Numbered from the stretch's first letter, positions 10,165-21,464 are shown. The stretch is DNA of 64,000 nucleotides from Gerris lacustris (GCA_951217055.1 OX578277.1:66930388-66994387), one strand, 5' to 3'. Notes: generated by a model not told the origin, from the letters alone. Numbers and translations: made by a program.

Positions 10165-11770
10165 TGCATGCGAAAATATTTGGCTAGCAGATAGTGGAGC
10201 ATCTAGGCACATGACGTTTCACAGAGAATGGTTTAGCGATCTGAAGAAGATAGAAAGTGATATCGCCATACAAATAGGAGATAATTCTTTTGTTTATGCT
10301 GAAGGAGAAGGTACTGTCGAAGTTTTAGCTCTAGTAGACGGAAAGTGGGATAAGAAAACTTTGGAAAACACCTTGTACGTACCAAAAATCAAGAAAAATT
10401 TATTTTCAGTGGGAGCCATTTCTAAGAAAACTTTTACAACAGTGTTTAATAAAAATAAATTAGAAATCCATAAAAATGGAGAAGTAGTAACATGTGGAAT
10501 TATGCAAATAAATCAGTGTTATAAAATGTTGTTCAAACCAAACCTTTGTCATCAAGGAAATGCCTCTACGGTTAACCCAGTCATGTTGTGGCATGAAAGG
10601 CTGGGACATATTAACTTTCAATCTCTTAAAAAATTGGCAGACGCTGGAAAAATTCTAGGACTGAAGATAAATTCTACTGATACATTTTTTTGTGAAGCTT
10701 GTCAGTTTGGAAAACTACATCGGAAATCCTACAAAGAAAACCTAAACAAAATAAGTTATAAGCCGGGTGAATATATAGTGTCAGATGTCTGCGGGAAAAT
10801 GCCAGTGACGTCACTAGGCGGTGCTTCATACTTTGTTTTGTTTAAAGACGAATGTACTTCATATCGCCAAGTTTATTTTTTGAAACACAAAAGTGACGTG
10901 TATTCAAAGTTTTTAGAATTTGAGAAACTACTCGAACGGCAAACAGGTAACAAAATTAAGTTCTTTAAATCGGACAATGGAACTGAGTATCTCCCTCTCT
11001 CTGATCATTGTAAGAAATCCGGTATCATAATCGAAAAGTCACCACCATATACACCACAGCAAAATGGTAAAGCTGAAAGAGATCTAAGAACAATAGTAGA
11101 AAGTGCTCGAAGTATGCTCTGCAGTACTAACCTTCCACCAAATTTATGGGCAGAAGCAGTTAATGCTGCGGTATATACTTTAAATCGGCACACTTCAAAA
11201 ACCGATGAGAAAACTCCTTATGAAAAATGGACTGGAAAACAAAATAATATAAACCACCTTAGAAAATTCGTTTCAGAAGCCTATGTCCATATTCCAAAAC
11301 AGTTTCGGACTAAATTCCAGAGAAAATCTAAGAAAACTTATTTAGTAGGCTATGAAGGCAACAGCCCGAACTACAGACTTTATGATCCTACTACAAAACA
11401 AGTCAATATTTCTAAGGATGTTATGTTTAATGAAGATACATCGTGCAAAGACAGTTGTCACAAAAACTACACAGTTTTAGATTTAACATTAAGTGAAGAG
11501 GAGACTGAAAAAGAAGAAGAAAGAAAAGATGATGAAAGAATGATTCTACGAGATAGATCAAATTTGAAGCGTCCAGCCTGGTGTAGAGAAGAAGAATATC
11601 AACTTTGTACAGCAGAAGTAATGGAAGAACCAAAAACTTACGAGCAAGCTGTATCTTCTCAAGAGAAATAAAAATGGTTTACAGCCATGAAAGAAGAAGA
11701 AATGGACTCTTTAGTCCAGAATAAAACCTGGAAATTAGTATCACTACCACCGGGACGGAAAACTATCGAC
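10154..11770 (+). pseudogene. pol: Copia pol: protease, integrase and RT stub
   Basis: From the ATG at 10154 the frame encodes an aspartic protease with the active-site motif LADSGASRHM. It continues with the GAG-pre-integrase signature (LWHERLGHINFQSLKKL) and the HxxxxH..CxxC-like zinc region. An integrase core follows with catalytic positions in 'YIVSDVCG', 'FKSDNGTEY' and 'PQQNGKAERDLRTI' (D, D, E). Then comes the usual VGY..NSPNYRLYDP block. An in-frame TAA stop at 11669-11671 interrupts the protein. Past it, the frame continues into the start of the copia RT domain (TWKLVSLPPGRKTID) and stops resembling RT at about 11770. The RT catalytic YxDD region is absent. Confidence 0.88.
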
Positions 11771-12228
11771 TCTTCAGAAGAAATGGGTATTTATCGGAAA
11801 AAGTCTTTACACTGCGTCAAGGCTACACAAGTACAACTGTTTGAAGAGAAAAGGAAATTAAAATTCTCATTTGAAAATAGCAAAAGAAATATTAGCAGAA
11901 AATTTGAGAAGGAAAAAAAGAAGCAGTTGCAGCACTGCCATTGTATACCAAGTTGTAACCACAATAAGTACAATGTGTGACAGTGAGTAATGTTTTGTTA
12001 CTCAGTGAAGATATGGCCACAAGGTTAATGTTAATAAGAAAGCTTTACTCCAATAAAACAAAAAGGAATTCAAATGAGACTTATTTCAGAGAGAACATCG
12101 CATCGTTACAGATTTACTTCGATAAGATGCAATTCAATCCAAATGGTATAGAAGTTTTATTTACTTTCTCTTACTTCATTGCAAATACAGGAGGATTGTT
12201 AGGACTATTTTTAGTTTTAGTATACTAA
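11771..12228 (+). pseudogene. Captured DEG/ENaC (pickpocket-like) channel fragment inside pol
   Basis: Directly after the truncated RT start, the translation changes character. In one frame it gives a charged segment ending QLQHCHCIPSCNHNKYNV, matching the C-x-C-(L/I)-P-x-C-x4-Y pattern of the extracellular domain of insect pickpocket channels. From 11977 in another frame it gives ENIASLQIYFDKMQF, then SYFIANTGGLLGLFL. These are the post-cysteine beta strand and the GGxLGLF motif at the start of the second transmembrane segment. The fragment ends there (stop at 12226-12228), and copia RNase H sequence resumes downstream. It is partial and frameshifted, so it cannot make a channel. The source gene is not in this window. 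The assignment rests on two motif blocks in the right order and spacing. Confidence 0.7.
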
Positions 12229-12304
12229 ATTTGGCTGAGATTGATTACTTTATACTGCTGAAAGTTTTCTGCAATAGAAAACAGCAACATCAACACAAGA
12301 GCTA

Positions 12305-12460
12305 CTTCCGATAAGACATACTAGTAACTGGGAACTAACCAAACAAATTGCAAGGCGACCAAAGAACACAGAAAACAAATCTGCGGACATCTTCACCAAA
12401 CCTCTCACTAAAGACAAGTTTGAACGAAACAGGTCAGCCCTCTCCATTGTACAAGAGTAG
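12305..12460 (+). pseudogene. 3' end of copia pol (RNase H C-terminus)
   Basis: The frame ending at TAG 12458-12460 reads ...NTENKSADIFTKPLTKDKF.. ending RSALSIVQE. This is the conserved tail of copia RNase H (ADIFTKxL..xKF...R..L). Upstream of about 12305 the resemblance fades, so the rest of RNase H is missing. It shows that the original pol extended to the polypurine tract before the central part was lost. Confidence 0.82.
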
Positions 12461-12462
12461 AC

Positions 12463-12474
12463 AAAGAGTGGGAG
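12463..12474 (+). promoter_or_regulatory. Polypurine tract
   Basis: AAAGAGTGGGAG, a purine run with one T, abuts the first base of the 3' LTR. This is the expected position for plus-strand priming. Confidence 0.8.
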
Positions 12475-12617
12475 TGTTGACATAACTTTGTCAACTCTAC
12501 ACAAGTGGATGAAATCACTTTATATTAATATTATTATTTTATTAATCAATGTTAATGTTCATATCACTCTTAAATGCATTCTGTTATATTTCAATATACC
12601 TAATATAATATTCAATA
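12475..12617 (+). repeat. 3' LTR
   Basis: 143 bp. It starts TGTTGACATAAC and ends ATTCAATA, directly followed by the TAAAG duplication. It lacks the 12-bp extra unit of the 5' LTR. Confidence 0.9.
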
Positions 12618-12622
12618 TAAAG
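12618..12622. repeat. Right target-site duplication TAAAG
   Basis: Matches 7594-7598 exactly. Confidence 0.85.
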
Positions 12623-12975
12623 TTATTGTAAATAACATACATATGTTATTTGCTGAAAGTGTTATACATCATGATAATGTTATTTCATAAGTGTGATATG
12701 TTTATCATAAGGGTTATATACGTATATGAAAGTGTTATATTATATTATATTATATAATGATATGTTATTTGTTATTTGATATCATGATAGTAGTTTTTAG
12801 GGAAGATGACCCAATAGGTAATGCTTTTATAATCAAATATGGGCACCTGCACCCTAAAAACTAAACTTACCATGAAAATATTATAATTTGGTAACTACTT
12901 TCTTGTAAAGGATATATATTTAAATACCAATTTAGCATACAATATACGAGTAACACTTCCCCTGAAAAAATATAC
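12623..12975. other. AT-rich spacer
   Basis: TA-rich sequence with short TATATTA runs. No gene recognised. Confidence 0.5.
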
Positions 12976-13530
12976 TCCTAATTAGTGTGGCACATAGCTT
13001 CCTCGCGTTCTATTTCGTATACTTTTATCATTTCACGCTTTTACGACTTATCATTGTCAAATTTATTTAATTTTCTCTCCATTTTTAATTCTGTCAAAGT
13101 TGTTTAAATATTTACATGATTTAAAGTATCAATTTAACAAAATTTAAAGAGTGCAGACAGTTGAAATAAATCTGGTACAATTTACGGGCTACTTTCGACA
13201 AACCATCTAAATGTCATAAAAAAACCAAATTAGTAATTTTGATGATACAGGTGTAAATAAATGCACGTTTGTGAGTATGTGGAAGAGAAACGAATGAGTG
13301 CAGCAGGTTTAAACTTATGTGGACAAACAATGGGCTAATTATGACCTACTATTCAAATTTCATTAAAATCGGAGGAGCCGTTTTTAAGATATTGTGGTTT
13401 GCAAAAATAGAGCGACAGACAAACTGACAGACACACTAGACACATACGGAACCAATAATGTTCCCTGATGTCTTAAACGGATTTCTGTCTTGGAATTTTT
13501 GAAATCGGAGACAAAAAATGTTTGACCTTC
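12976..13530 (+). repeat. Dispersed repeat family B, copy 1
   Basis: Shares a 'ttagtg-ggcacatagcttcctc' start and an 'atcaatttaacaaaatttaaagag' block with copies at 24330-24730 and 27150-27410. It ends with 'tgttccctgatgtcttaaacggatttctgtc', seen again near 24650. No coding potential, terminal inverted repeats or target duplications were found. Class unknown. Confidence 0.6.
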
Positions 13531-15895
13531 GAAACGATCACAAAGCTTCCGTAACCTTTGGTAAGCTCGGAAACAAAATTAGGGAAAATCACGATTTGTA
13601 AAAGAGATGCAATAGCATGAAGTCTATGGATAATCACAACAATTTTGTAAGACAGTTGTTCGGACAGTTTTTTTTAGCTCTTGCGCTTGTCTGTAGTTTC
13701 AAAGATTAGCATATTTTTTTGATAGCTCATTATTTATTGGCAAAGTTTTTAAATCTTCAATAATCATTAAAAACCGTCAAAAATCATTATTAAAAAAAAA
13801 CAAAAATAATTAAGTTAAGTGTATAGGAAACCAATCTTTTCTCTTGACGTGAAAGCATATTAAAACGCTTTCGAGGATTCGTACATAAGTAGCAAGCCGC
13901 TTTTACCTTTAGGTTACGGTTACAGCATTACGTAAAAAAAATCGTTTTTCCCGAATTTATTACCTCGTTCTTGCACTTTAAAATGTTTTAAAAATAAATT
14001 TTAACTCACATATAGAAATAAATTTGATCTTTCAACAATGAACATAGTTTTTTATTAATTCTTTTAATTAATATAAATATTTATATTTATGGCCACAAAT
14101 ATTATATAAATATAAATACCTGATTAAAAAACGTTGAGAAGACGCTCGGAAAGAACTTGTTGTTTGAAAATGTATTAATGATAAGTAGTATAATTAATTT
14201 AAATCATTAAAAATTAAATATCTACTTCATTTAATTATTAAAAAATTAAGGATTTTTTTTTAGCATGAAAAAAAGTTAGTTAACGACAAATTTAGACAAA
14301 GATCCGAGTCATTAATATTTATAATTTTATATACAACTTTTACCACCTGCGTTAACCATCGGTGCTAACTAGTACTAAAGTGTACAATACAGAGCTCTAC
14401 TTTAATCTAAACTGTTCTTATGCTGATTGCAAAATCACAATGCGACATTAAGAAGGATTATATTTTATACAAACACTACAAAGATAATAATCGATTTAAG
14501 AGTCTGGGATTTGGTTATTAACACTAAATATCATGTTGTTCTATGAATTGTTTGGATTGATAAATTGATTTAGGTGTGACATAAAAAAAAACGTGAAGCA
14601 CATATAATTGATAAAAAAATTTACGTGGATCGTAATCGCAATATCAAAAATATCCAAATGAATACGCAAATTGTTTGAGGAAAATATATGTATTTTTTTT
14701 TAACTTTGATTAACAACCAATTTATGTAAATATCACTTAATTTAATTTGTTATTAAATTAAAAATATAATTAATTTTATTTTCAAAATAACATAACCTAA
14801 TTGAACGGATGTATCAAGAATTTTGGTTGTTAACTGTTCACGAGGCAGATTCGAGAGATGAACAGAATGAAGGAACAGTTGTAGTAGTGTAAAAGAAATT
14901 TAAGCAATTTTCGAACTAGTTTTATCCTACCCCATCAATATTAATAGGACTATATACTATATAGTAATCAGTATCTAACAGACACTCAGTAAATAATGCA
15001 TTATTTATTTAAAATCTAGTTATGAGAGTACCTTAGAAAGAGAACTGATAATGTGACATCGTAAATGGCAAAAGTCTGGGAACCACTGGACAACTAAGTG
15101 ATTACACAGATAGAAAAGGGGAAGTACAGAATAATTTGTACCAGGAAACAGCTTAAATATAAAAAAGGCACACATAAAAGTCATTATAAAGGGTATAAGG
15201 GTTGTAACTAAAAAGTGAGCAATTGTGATTTTACTTTGGATAATTGAGCTTTAAATTACTTCCGTGAAGTACGTATTTTTAAAAGAAATTGGATTTTTTT
15301 TTTAATTGTTAATCAGTAATTTCTCTATACGACGACCTTTAAATAAAGAATGTGTTTTTTAGTTGTTTTAAATCGTATAAAAAGTATAGAAGCTTCTTAT
15401 GCTTAATCGTGTATTTTTTTTTTTTTTTTTTTTTTTGTCATTATTACAATATAACATTTTTACGAATGATTAAGTTACAATACCTGCTAGTAGCTGGTTG
15501 ATAAATTAAACATTTATAAGTATAACCAACATTCCATTTTTTTATTATTTATATAGCTTTAATAAATATAATGTATTTTTTAATTACTCATGGATGACTA
15601 AATTGGTATTTGTACATTGGATTTTGATAAACATATTAATTATTGCTTGTAATTATAATTATAAACCATTTATTATACTATTGTGTTTATTTTAATATAT
15701 ATTCTTAATTTCCATCAAATAAATTTTAAAAGTCTTGGTATGATAATTATCTTCATACAAGTACCGTTGCAGCCCATCATATCAGACATTTTTGGGTCTT
15801 GAGCTCCCACTTAATGCATTTGGTTGTCTATTGTCAACAAATGAAGTCACCACAGGGCTACCTACGCTACATTTGTTCAATTATTTTATACTATC
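13531..15895. other. AT-rich spacer, nothing recognised
   Basis: Contains a long T-run at about 15413-15436 and other simple AT sequence. I found no exon-like or repeat structure on either strand. Confidence 0.5.
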
Positions 15896-15900
15896 ATAAA

Positions 15901-16410
15901 CAGCTTGGGTTTCCGGTAAAATCCGCGTCACGAAGGGGTTGAAATTCGACGTTTCACTTCCACTACTGGAAGCATCTTCAGGGGTGTGTGCATCGTGATG
16001 TTAACTCGAAGCAAATACAGGATATACAGACGACTGGAGAGAAGAACGGTGTATTTATACTGGTTTCCTAGACCGTTGATTGTACCTGGATTTTCCGGGA
16101 GTTCCTTTAGGTGGAATGATGTCACTATCTCGGTATCTCTTCATAAAAGCAATACTCGATATATATCACTAGATCTTCTCTCGTAGTTGTCCTAGTTTTC
16201 TTGAAGATATCCTCACCGTAGAGCAGTTAACATGGTGCGTAGATTCGTCATAAATACGACGTTCTTCTCTCCAGTCGTCTCTATATCCTGTGTTTGCTTC
16301 GAGTCAACATCACGATGCACCACACCCCTGAAGATGCTTCCAGTAGTGGAAGCGAAACGTCAGATTTTAACCCCTTCGTGACGCGGATTTCACCGGAAAC
16401 ACAAGCTGTT
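15901..16410. mobile_element. Inverted-repeat element with hammerhead-like hairpins
   Basis: Arms of about 150 bp (15901-16048 and 16260-16410) are inverted, around a 210-bp centre. Each arm holds a hairpin: on the plus strand at 16328-16361 a CTGAAGA heptamer is followed by stem GCTTCC, loop AGTAGT, stem GGAAGC, then GAAAC and GTC. That order is the hammerhead core CUGANGA - stem II - GAAA - stem III - UH. The left arm has the same on the minus strand at 15948-15981 with one G-U wobble. I cannot find a good stem I, so self-cleavage is not shown. Known hosts of such motifs are Penelope-like element terminal repeats. No reverse transcriptase is present between the arms. Confidence 0.6.
16328..16361 (+). 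ncRNA. Hammerhead-ribozyme-like core, right arm
   Basis: CTGAAGA (16328-16334) fits CUGANGA. Stem II pairs 16336-16341 with 16348-16353 perfectly. GAAAC is at 16354-16358 and GTC at 16359-16361. Stem III would be the 4-base palindrome ACGT, which could only form between two molecules, as in minimal dimeric hammerheads. The flanking bases do not obviously form stem I, so this may be a relic. Confidence 0.4.
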
Positions 16411-17660
16411 CATGACGAATCTACCCGCGGAAGCCTACGCAGCAAATTATTTTATACTAATTATAATTATGCTTTTTGATTTCTCAATGCTTCTATTAAG
16501 ATATTTTTCGATTACAATTATTGATTTTATTTAAATTATAATTAAACTTCTTTATGTTTAAATTTATACTATATAATTTAGTTTCCTGAATTATTGGTGG
16601 TTCTAATGAGGCATTATACCGTCCCCAATATAAAGTTAAACGAAACTGAATCTTATAACTATCATTATAACAGCCAATACGCCGATTTTAAACAATTTGT
16701 CATCACATTTCTATAGCTGCAATGATTTTTGAGATAACAGTAACTTTGTAACTAAATTTAATCAGCATTCTTCAATTCATCAGCATTCTCAACAGCAGTT
16801 CAAAAACTGATTATTTAGATTTTGATGGTCATTAAGAGGAGGCTCTGATTTGAGTCTCAATTGAGGAAGATTGTGTGAATTTTCACCCTTTATTGCAAGT
16901 AATATATTTGATTAGATTTTTAAAGCCATAAAATATGATTCTTGAACAATACTTGTTTAGTTATTAAAGAATACATGAGAAAGATAAAAATGCATCATGG
17001 CAAATGTGTTTTTATCTATCTTTCCGTCCTTGTTTAACATAATATTAATAATTTGAATTTCTAAATCTTCTTGTTTGTTGGCTGAGGAAAATCAGTCATA
17101 AATTTATTATTGTTGAAACCCTTGAAAATATTATTTATAGCACAAAACGAACAAAAATGTAATTATTAAAATTAGCTGATGGATTTACATAATACTAAGA
17201 AAAATAATTGTTTTTTTCACTAATGTTACTTTGTTTGTAATCAACGGAATACCTTATATTAATTTATGAGATGGAAGGGAGGAGACAAGCTCGAACTATG
17301 ACTGCTTTTAAAAGACTAAATAAAAAATTATTGCTTTACCTGATTGACCTCTAGTTCTCAGGCTTATCGAATTAATGCAATAACTTTCAAGCTATCAGAG
17401 CTAGGCTTGCGTGATTGCGTCATCGTAGAAACCTATTAGTGACAATATAGTTTACACCTATAGTTATATTTGTTGGATATAGTGTAAAAAATAATAATGC
17501 TACCTTTTGTACTCATTATTTTTAAGCCTATAAATGAACATTAGTATTATTAAATGTACAGTTAACATTTTACTGGATACAATTATTAATACGTTATTGG
17601 TAAGTAATTATTTATATCACATTGTCTGTTTTAACCATTTTACTTTCTTCATGTGAATGT
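16411..17660. other. AT-rich spacer
   Basis: No gene, terminal repeat or RNA recognised. Confidence 0.5.
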
Positions 17661-18240
17661 TTTACTTTTTCTTATAATGAGAAAGTATTGGCATTGCACG
17701 AAAATTCTATTTTGAGTTTTAGATGGATTCACACGTTTTGAGGTCCCTTGAATCCAAATAAGTGGTTTTTAACAAATGTCTGTCAGTCACCTGTCGTATA
17801 TGCAGACGCGTGGAGCCTGCGAACTACAGGGCCGATTTTGAGGAAATATGGCCTACATATTCAGAAAAATCATACCCTGAGGCGAATTCGAGAAATGAAT
17901 TTTAGGTCCAAATTTGGGAGCGCTACCCCCAAAAGCTCTGAAAAAATTATTTCTCGAAAATGGTTCCGACTATTTTGATAATAAAAAAATAAACTAAAAT
18001 GTAGTCCATTTAATACGAATCTAATGATATAAGCCTTTTTCCCGGGAAAGATCTAGTTTCCGAGATATTGATGAAGATAAATCTGATTTTGTTAAAAATC
18101 GAAAAGAAAAAGTAAACAATCACCTGTTGAACACTTTTTAAATGCTTGTTTTAAAAAAAATCAATTGAATGAGGTATTAGGGAATTTAAATACAGTTTCA
18201 ACATGAGAAAGTTTTGCTGAGTTGTCTCAGACCGATTTTT
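17661..18240 (+). repeat. Dispersed repeat family A, copy 1
   Basis: Opens with 'tcttataatgagaaagtattg', then 'gattcacacgttttgaggtcc', 'gtctgtcagtcacctgtc' and 'gcagacgcgtggagcctgcg'. It closes with 'gagaaagttttgctgagttg' and 'tctcagaccgattttt'. The same ordered blocks occur in four places in this window. The 'gtctgtctgt' stretch and lack of a protein suggest a nonautonomous retroposon-type family, but I see no clear 3' tail or target duplication. Confidence 0.65.
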
Positions 18241-18387
18241 ACTTTCTCATATACGTATTATATATATACAAAGAGAAAGTATTGTGATAGTAAAATTCTA
18301 TTTTGATATTTTTATGGATTTACACGTTTTGAGGTCCACACACACAGAGGTTACAGGATGTCGGTCTGTCTTTTGTATAGTCTGGAG

Positions 18388-19325
18388 CAGGGGTGCCCAA
18401 CCTTTTTTAATCAAGGGCCACATTGTCAATATTCAAAGGGAAGGCGGGCCGGGGGCCGAAGGTGCACCAGGGGGGGGGGGGTCCTCCCCTAGAAAATTTT
18501 TAAATTTTTGCCCTCATAAAACACGTTTTTGTGCTTCCTAGAAGGTCAATTTTCCGTTTTGGTTTTAGCAGAAACACCATGTTAATAAAGTTTTTTTCTG
18601 TTACTAGCCTAGTTTTACTTTGCAGAAAATAAAACACTCAAATATATATTAAAATTATTGTAATTAACCACACAAGTATAAAAATACAACAATAACAGTA
18701 TGAATTACAAAAAAATTTAGTCTTTCATTTTACAAAGTTATTAATCAAAACATCAAGTTTGTATGTAACTTAGCTTCAGTGAGATGGTTGAAACTGCTTT
18801 GCACTTGTACTTGAAATGACTTTCCACTTAAGCTCAAACTTGGTTGTACCAATCATTAATAACGATTTTAAGTGTTCATCTGTGAGGGAAGACAAGATTT
18901 TTCCTAAAAGATTTCACCTGATGGTAGGCATCATGAACAAGTGAATTAGATCCCTGCAGTTTTAAGTTTAAAAAATTTAAATGCCCTGTAATGTTAACCA
19001 AGAATGCTAATTTCCACAACCACACTGTATCAGAAAGTTCTGGCACTTGGAGACCTTAGTCAGTCATGAAAATATCTAGCTCTGCAAGAAGTTCAAAAAA
19101 CCTTTATAACACTTTACCCCTACTGAGCCATCGGACTTCGCAATGATAGGGAACGTCCGGATAAGTACTGTCAATTTCAGCTGGGCTGTTCGGCATTAGG
19201 GAATAAATATATTACAGATTCTCTGAATGCTTGTAAATTCTTCGTTTTTATGGCAACACGGCGGGCCACATAAATTCGGCTCGCGGGCCGGTTCCGGCCC
19301 GCGGGCCTTAGGTTGGGCACCCCTG
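18388..19325. mobile_element. hAT transposon, defective, 938 bp
   Basis: The 8-bp duplication GTCTGGAG (18380-18387 and 19326-19333) flanks the inverted ends CAGGGGTGCCCAACCT and AGGTTGGGCACCCCTG. These ends and the 8-bp duplication are hAT hallmarks. GC-rich sub-terminal blocks rich in GGGCC occur at both ends. The interior keeps minus-strand transposase remnants. Confidence 0.9.
18770..19110 (-). pseudogene. hAT transposase remnant
   Basis: Reading the minus strand from about 19105 down gives FFELLAELDIFMT, then LAFLVNITGHLNFLNLKLQG, then DAYHQVKSF, and further down a SLTDEHLKSLL block. These are conserved pieces, in the right order, of the hAT transposases related to ZBED5/GTF2IRD2-type proteins (the pattern 'HLN.LN..LQG' and 'H..V..F'). 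Stops and small shifts interrupt it, and it covers only the middle of the protein. Confidence 0.75.
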
Positions 19326-19615
19326 GTCTGGAGCATAAACTACTAGGTCAATTTCAATAAAATTTGGCACACAGGTTATAAGAAAAACCACACCCTGAGA
19401 CGCAATCGAGATATGAATTTTAGCTCCAAATTTAGGTGCGTACCCCCAAAACTTTTGATAAAAATTATTTCTCGAAAACATTTCCGATGATTTTAATTTA
19501 AATATCTTTTTTATATAAAAATCTAACCATATAAGTCATATTTCCAGAAGAAAAAGATTTCCCTAGATATTTATGAAAAGAAATCTAATTTTAATATTAT
19601 TTATAATAGAATTAT

Positions 19616-19994
19616 TCACAAATGAGAAGACAATTAGTGGGTTCGTCAATTTGAAAATATTCATGAGGTTTGATGGAAAAAAAACCTGAAGTATAATGTA
19701 TTTTTACATTAATTTATTTAGTAGTTTTTACAAGGTTTCTGCACTCATTCCTCATTGTAAAAATATATAAAACCAGGATAATAGATAAATAAATGCAACC
19801 TTGGTTTGTAAATAAGTGTTTGTTTAAATTGGCATTTCGATTGTTGTTTCGTTAAACATTTTACATTTGAGAAAATCGCTGAGGGTTGTATATTGGCAAG
19901 ATGAGAAGAAAAAACTTTTAGAAAAGGGAGAAGGGTATAAACTCTGTTTGAACAATTTAATATAATTTAAATATTTCATCATTACAAACATAAT
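19616..19994. other. Spacer between repeats
   Basis: AT-rich. No gene recognised. Confidence 0.45.
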
Positions 19995-20002
19995 ATGTAA
20001 AC

Positions 20003-21464
20003 CAGGGCCGCCGACAGGGGGGGGGGCAAGGGTGCAAATGCCCAGGGGCCCGGGTCTCCAGGGGGCCCGGGCCTCCGGGGGCGGCCCTGGTTTTTTACAA
20101 ACAAATAAAAACAAGATGGATATTGTAATTAGTGGCATAACTATGGGACCGAATTGCGGGTGGACCCCGGTGCCAAGGGGCCCCCAAATTAAAAAAAAAG
20201 AATGAAATTATTATCTTTGTGCCAATGTCGGTAGGGGCCCCTTTAGAAAATAATAAAATCTAACTTGAAATTATACTTCTATACTATTGTAAGGGGACCC
20301 CATTCCCCGTTCTGAACGCAAAGGTTTTTTTTTCTCATCTAATTTTTTTTGGCGAGGAGCCCCAATGCCCTAGCTAAGTTTGGGAGACACAGGGCGGCCC
20401 TGGATTTTTTAAAACAAAAAGGCAGGATGGATATTGTGATAAGTGGCATAACTATAGGTCCGAATTACGTGCGGACCCCAGTATCAAGGAGGCCCCAAAT
20501 AAAAAATAAAAAAAAACATGAATATACTATCTTTGTACCAATGTCGGTAGAAGCCCCTTTAGAGCATAATGAAAACTAGCTTGGAATTATACTTCTAAAC
20601 TATTGTAAGGGAACCCCATACAGTTCTGAACCCAAATGTTTTTGTTATGAATTTTTTTTGGCGAGGGCCCCCAATGCCCTAGCTAAGTTTGGGAGGCAAA
20701 ATTGATTTACGCATCGGAAATTAAACAGACACAAATACAAACCTTAACCGACAGTACATACATATGTATTTGAAATTCGTCCCCACCAAACATATTTTCC
20801 TGTTAGGACAAACATGGCCTCAGAAATTCTTAAAACTCATCTTTGTACACTTTTTAAAAAAATTTCCAGGAAAAGTCCGGGACCCCCGGACCCCCCCCCC
20901 CCCCCCCCTTATTTGTTCAAAGGGGCTCAGATGCTAAGTTTATCACTGATTGTGAAGAACATTCCTAATGTGTCATGAGTATGGAAGTTTTTAGGGTTTC
21001 ATTTAGTTACTTAGATTTGTTATCTTATTCAATATGGTCAATGTTAATTTATAGGAGAGAAACTGACAGACAAATCATATTGACATACTGATATTAATAT
21101 TTTTAATAGTAATGCAATGTTTGTAAAAAAAAAAAAAGCGTTACTTAATTATTTTGATTTGTTTCCCTTTATTCTCACTATTTTAGCAAACAATTTATAT
21201 TCTGTTTTATTTTATATTATGTACTTAGCAGCTACAAAATTACTCAATTATTTGTTATTTTAGCCATCTTAGTTAAACATCAAAATTCGTCCCCACCAGA
21301 CATCTTTTACTTTAAGGACAAAATTGTCCTCAGAAATCCTTAAAACTCATATTTTGGAAATTAAATTTTTAAAAAATTTCCGGGGGGGGGCCCTGTCGTT
21401 ATTTGTTCAAAGGGGCCCAGTTGCTAACTTGCCCAGGGACCCGGAAATCCTCTCAGGGGCCCTG
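20003..21464. mobile_element. hAT-type nonautonomous element with GC-rich internal repeats
   Basis: The 8-bp duplication ATGTAAAC (19995-20002 and 21465-21472) flanks ends CAGGGCCGCCGACAGGGG and ...TCTCAGGGGCCCTG, which share inverted CAGGGCC. Inside are two direct units of about 310 bp (about 20083-20393 and 20394-20700; each has 'gatggatattgt', 'agtggcataacta' and 'ccctagctaagtttggga'). There are also two related 'ttcgtccccacca' blocks (20779 and 21284). C and G runs of up to about 20 bases are present (about 20887-20907). No transposase was found. Internal copies of GGCGGCCCTGG suggest the element grew by nested or tandem duplication. Confidence 0.75.
20083..20700 (+). repeat. Two tandem ~310-bp units inside the hAT-type element
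   Basis: Both units begin after a GGCGGCCCTGG word, continue with a poly-T/A region and 'ggatattgt.ataagtggcataacta', and end at 'tgccctagctaagtttggga'. They have diverged by substitutions, so the duplication is not recent. Confidence 0.7.

Larger units (their letters stand above)
7599..12617 (+). mobile_element. Copia-class LTR retrotransposon, defective, with nested insertion and captured gene fragment
   Basis: Two LTRs (7599-7753 and 12475-12617) begin TGTTGACATAAC and enclose a copia-order gene set: gag, zinc knuckles, aspartic protease, integrase, RT start and RNase H end. The 5-bp duplication TAAAG flanks both sides (7594-7598 and 12618-12622). The LTRs differ by a 12-bp extra unit in the left copy and a few substitutions, so the insertion is not brand new. 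The element cannot be autonomous: gag is split by a DNA transposon, gag and pol are in different frames, pol has an in-frame stop, and most of RT and RNase H is missing, its place taken by a DEG/ENaC-like fragment. It probably moved with enzymes supplied in trans, or lost these parts after insertion. Confidence 0.93.
18241..19615 (+). repeat. Dispersed repeat family A, copy 2, split by a hAT element
   Basis: The left part (18241-18387) and right part (19326-19615) are continuous with each other once the hAT insertion and one 8-bp duplication are set aside. Text after the insertion continues with 'gagcataaactactaggtcaa' and the 'ccacaccctgagacgcaatcg' block of the family. Copy 2 lies immediately after copy 1 in the same orientation. 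Confidence 0.65.

Noticed and set aside
12250..12504. 84-codon minus-strand frame crossing the 3' end of the retrotransposon
   Set aside because: It is the antisense of the RNase H tail, polypurine tract and LTR start.
12980..13530. LINE fragment
   Set aside because: Three copies exist in the window but no endonuclease or RT motif could be read in any frame, so it was left unclassified.
18284..20138. Glycine- and proline-rich short frames
   Set aside because: Produced by GC-rich hAT terminal regions; they cross element boundaries.
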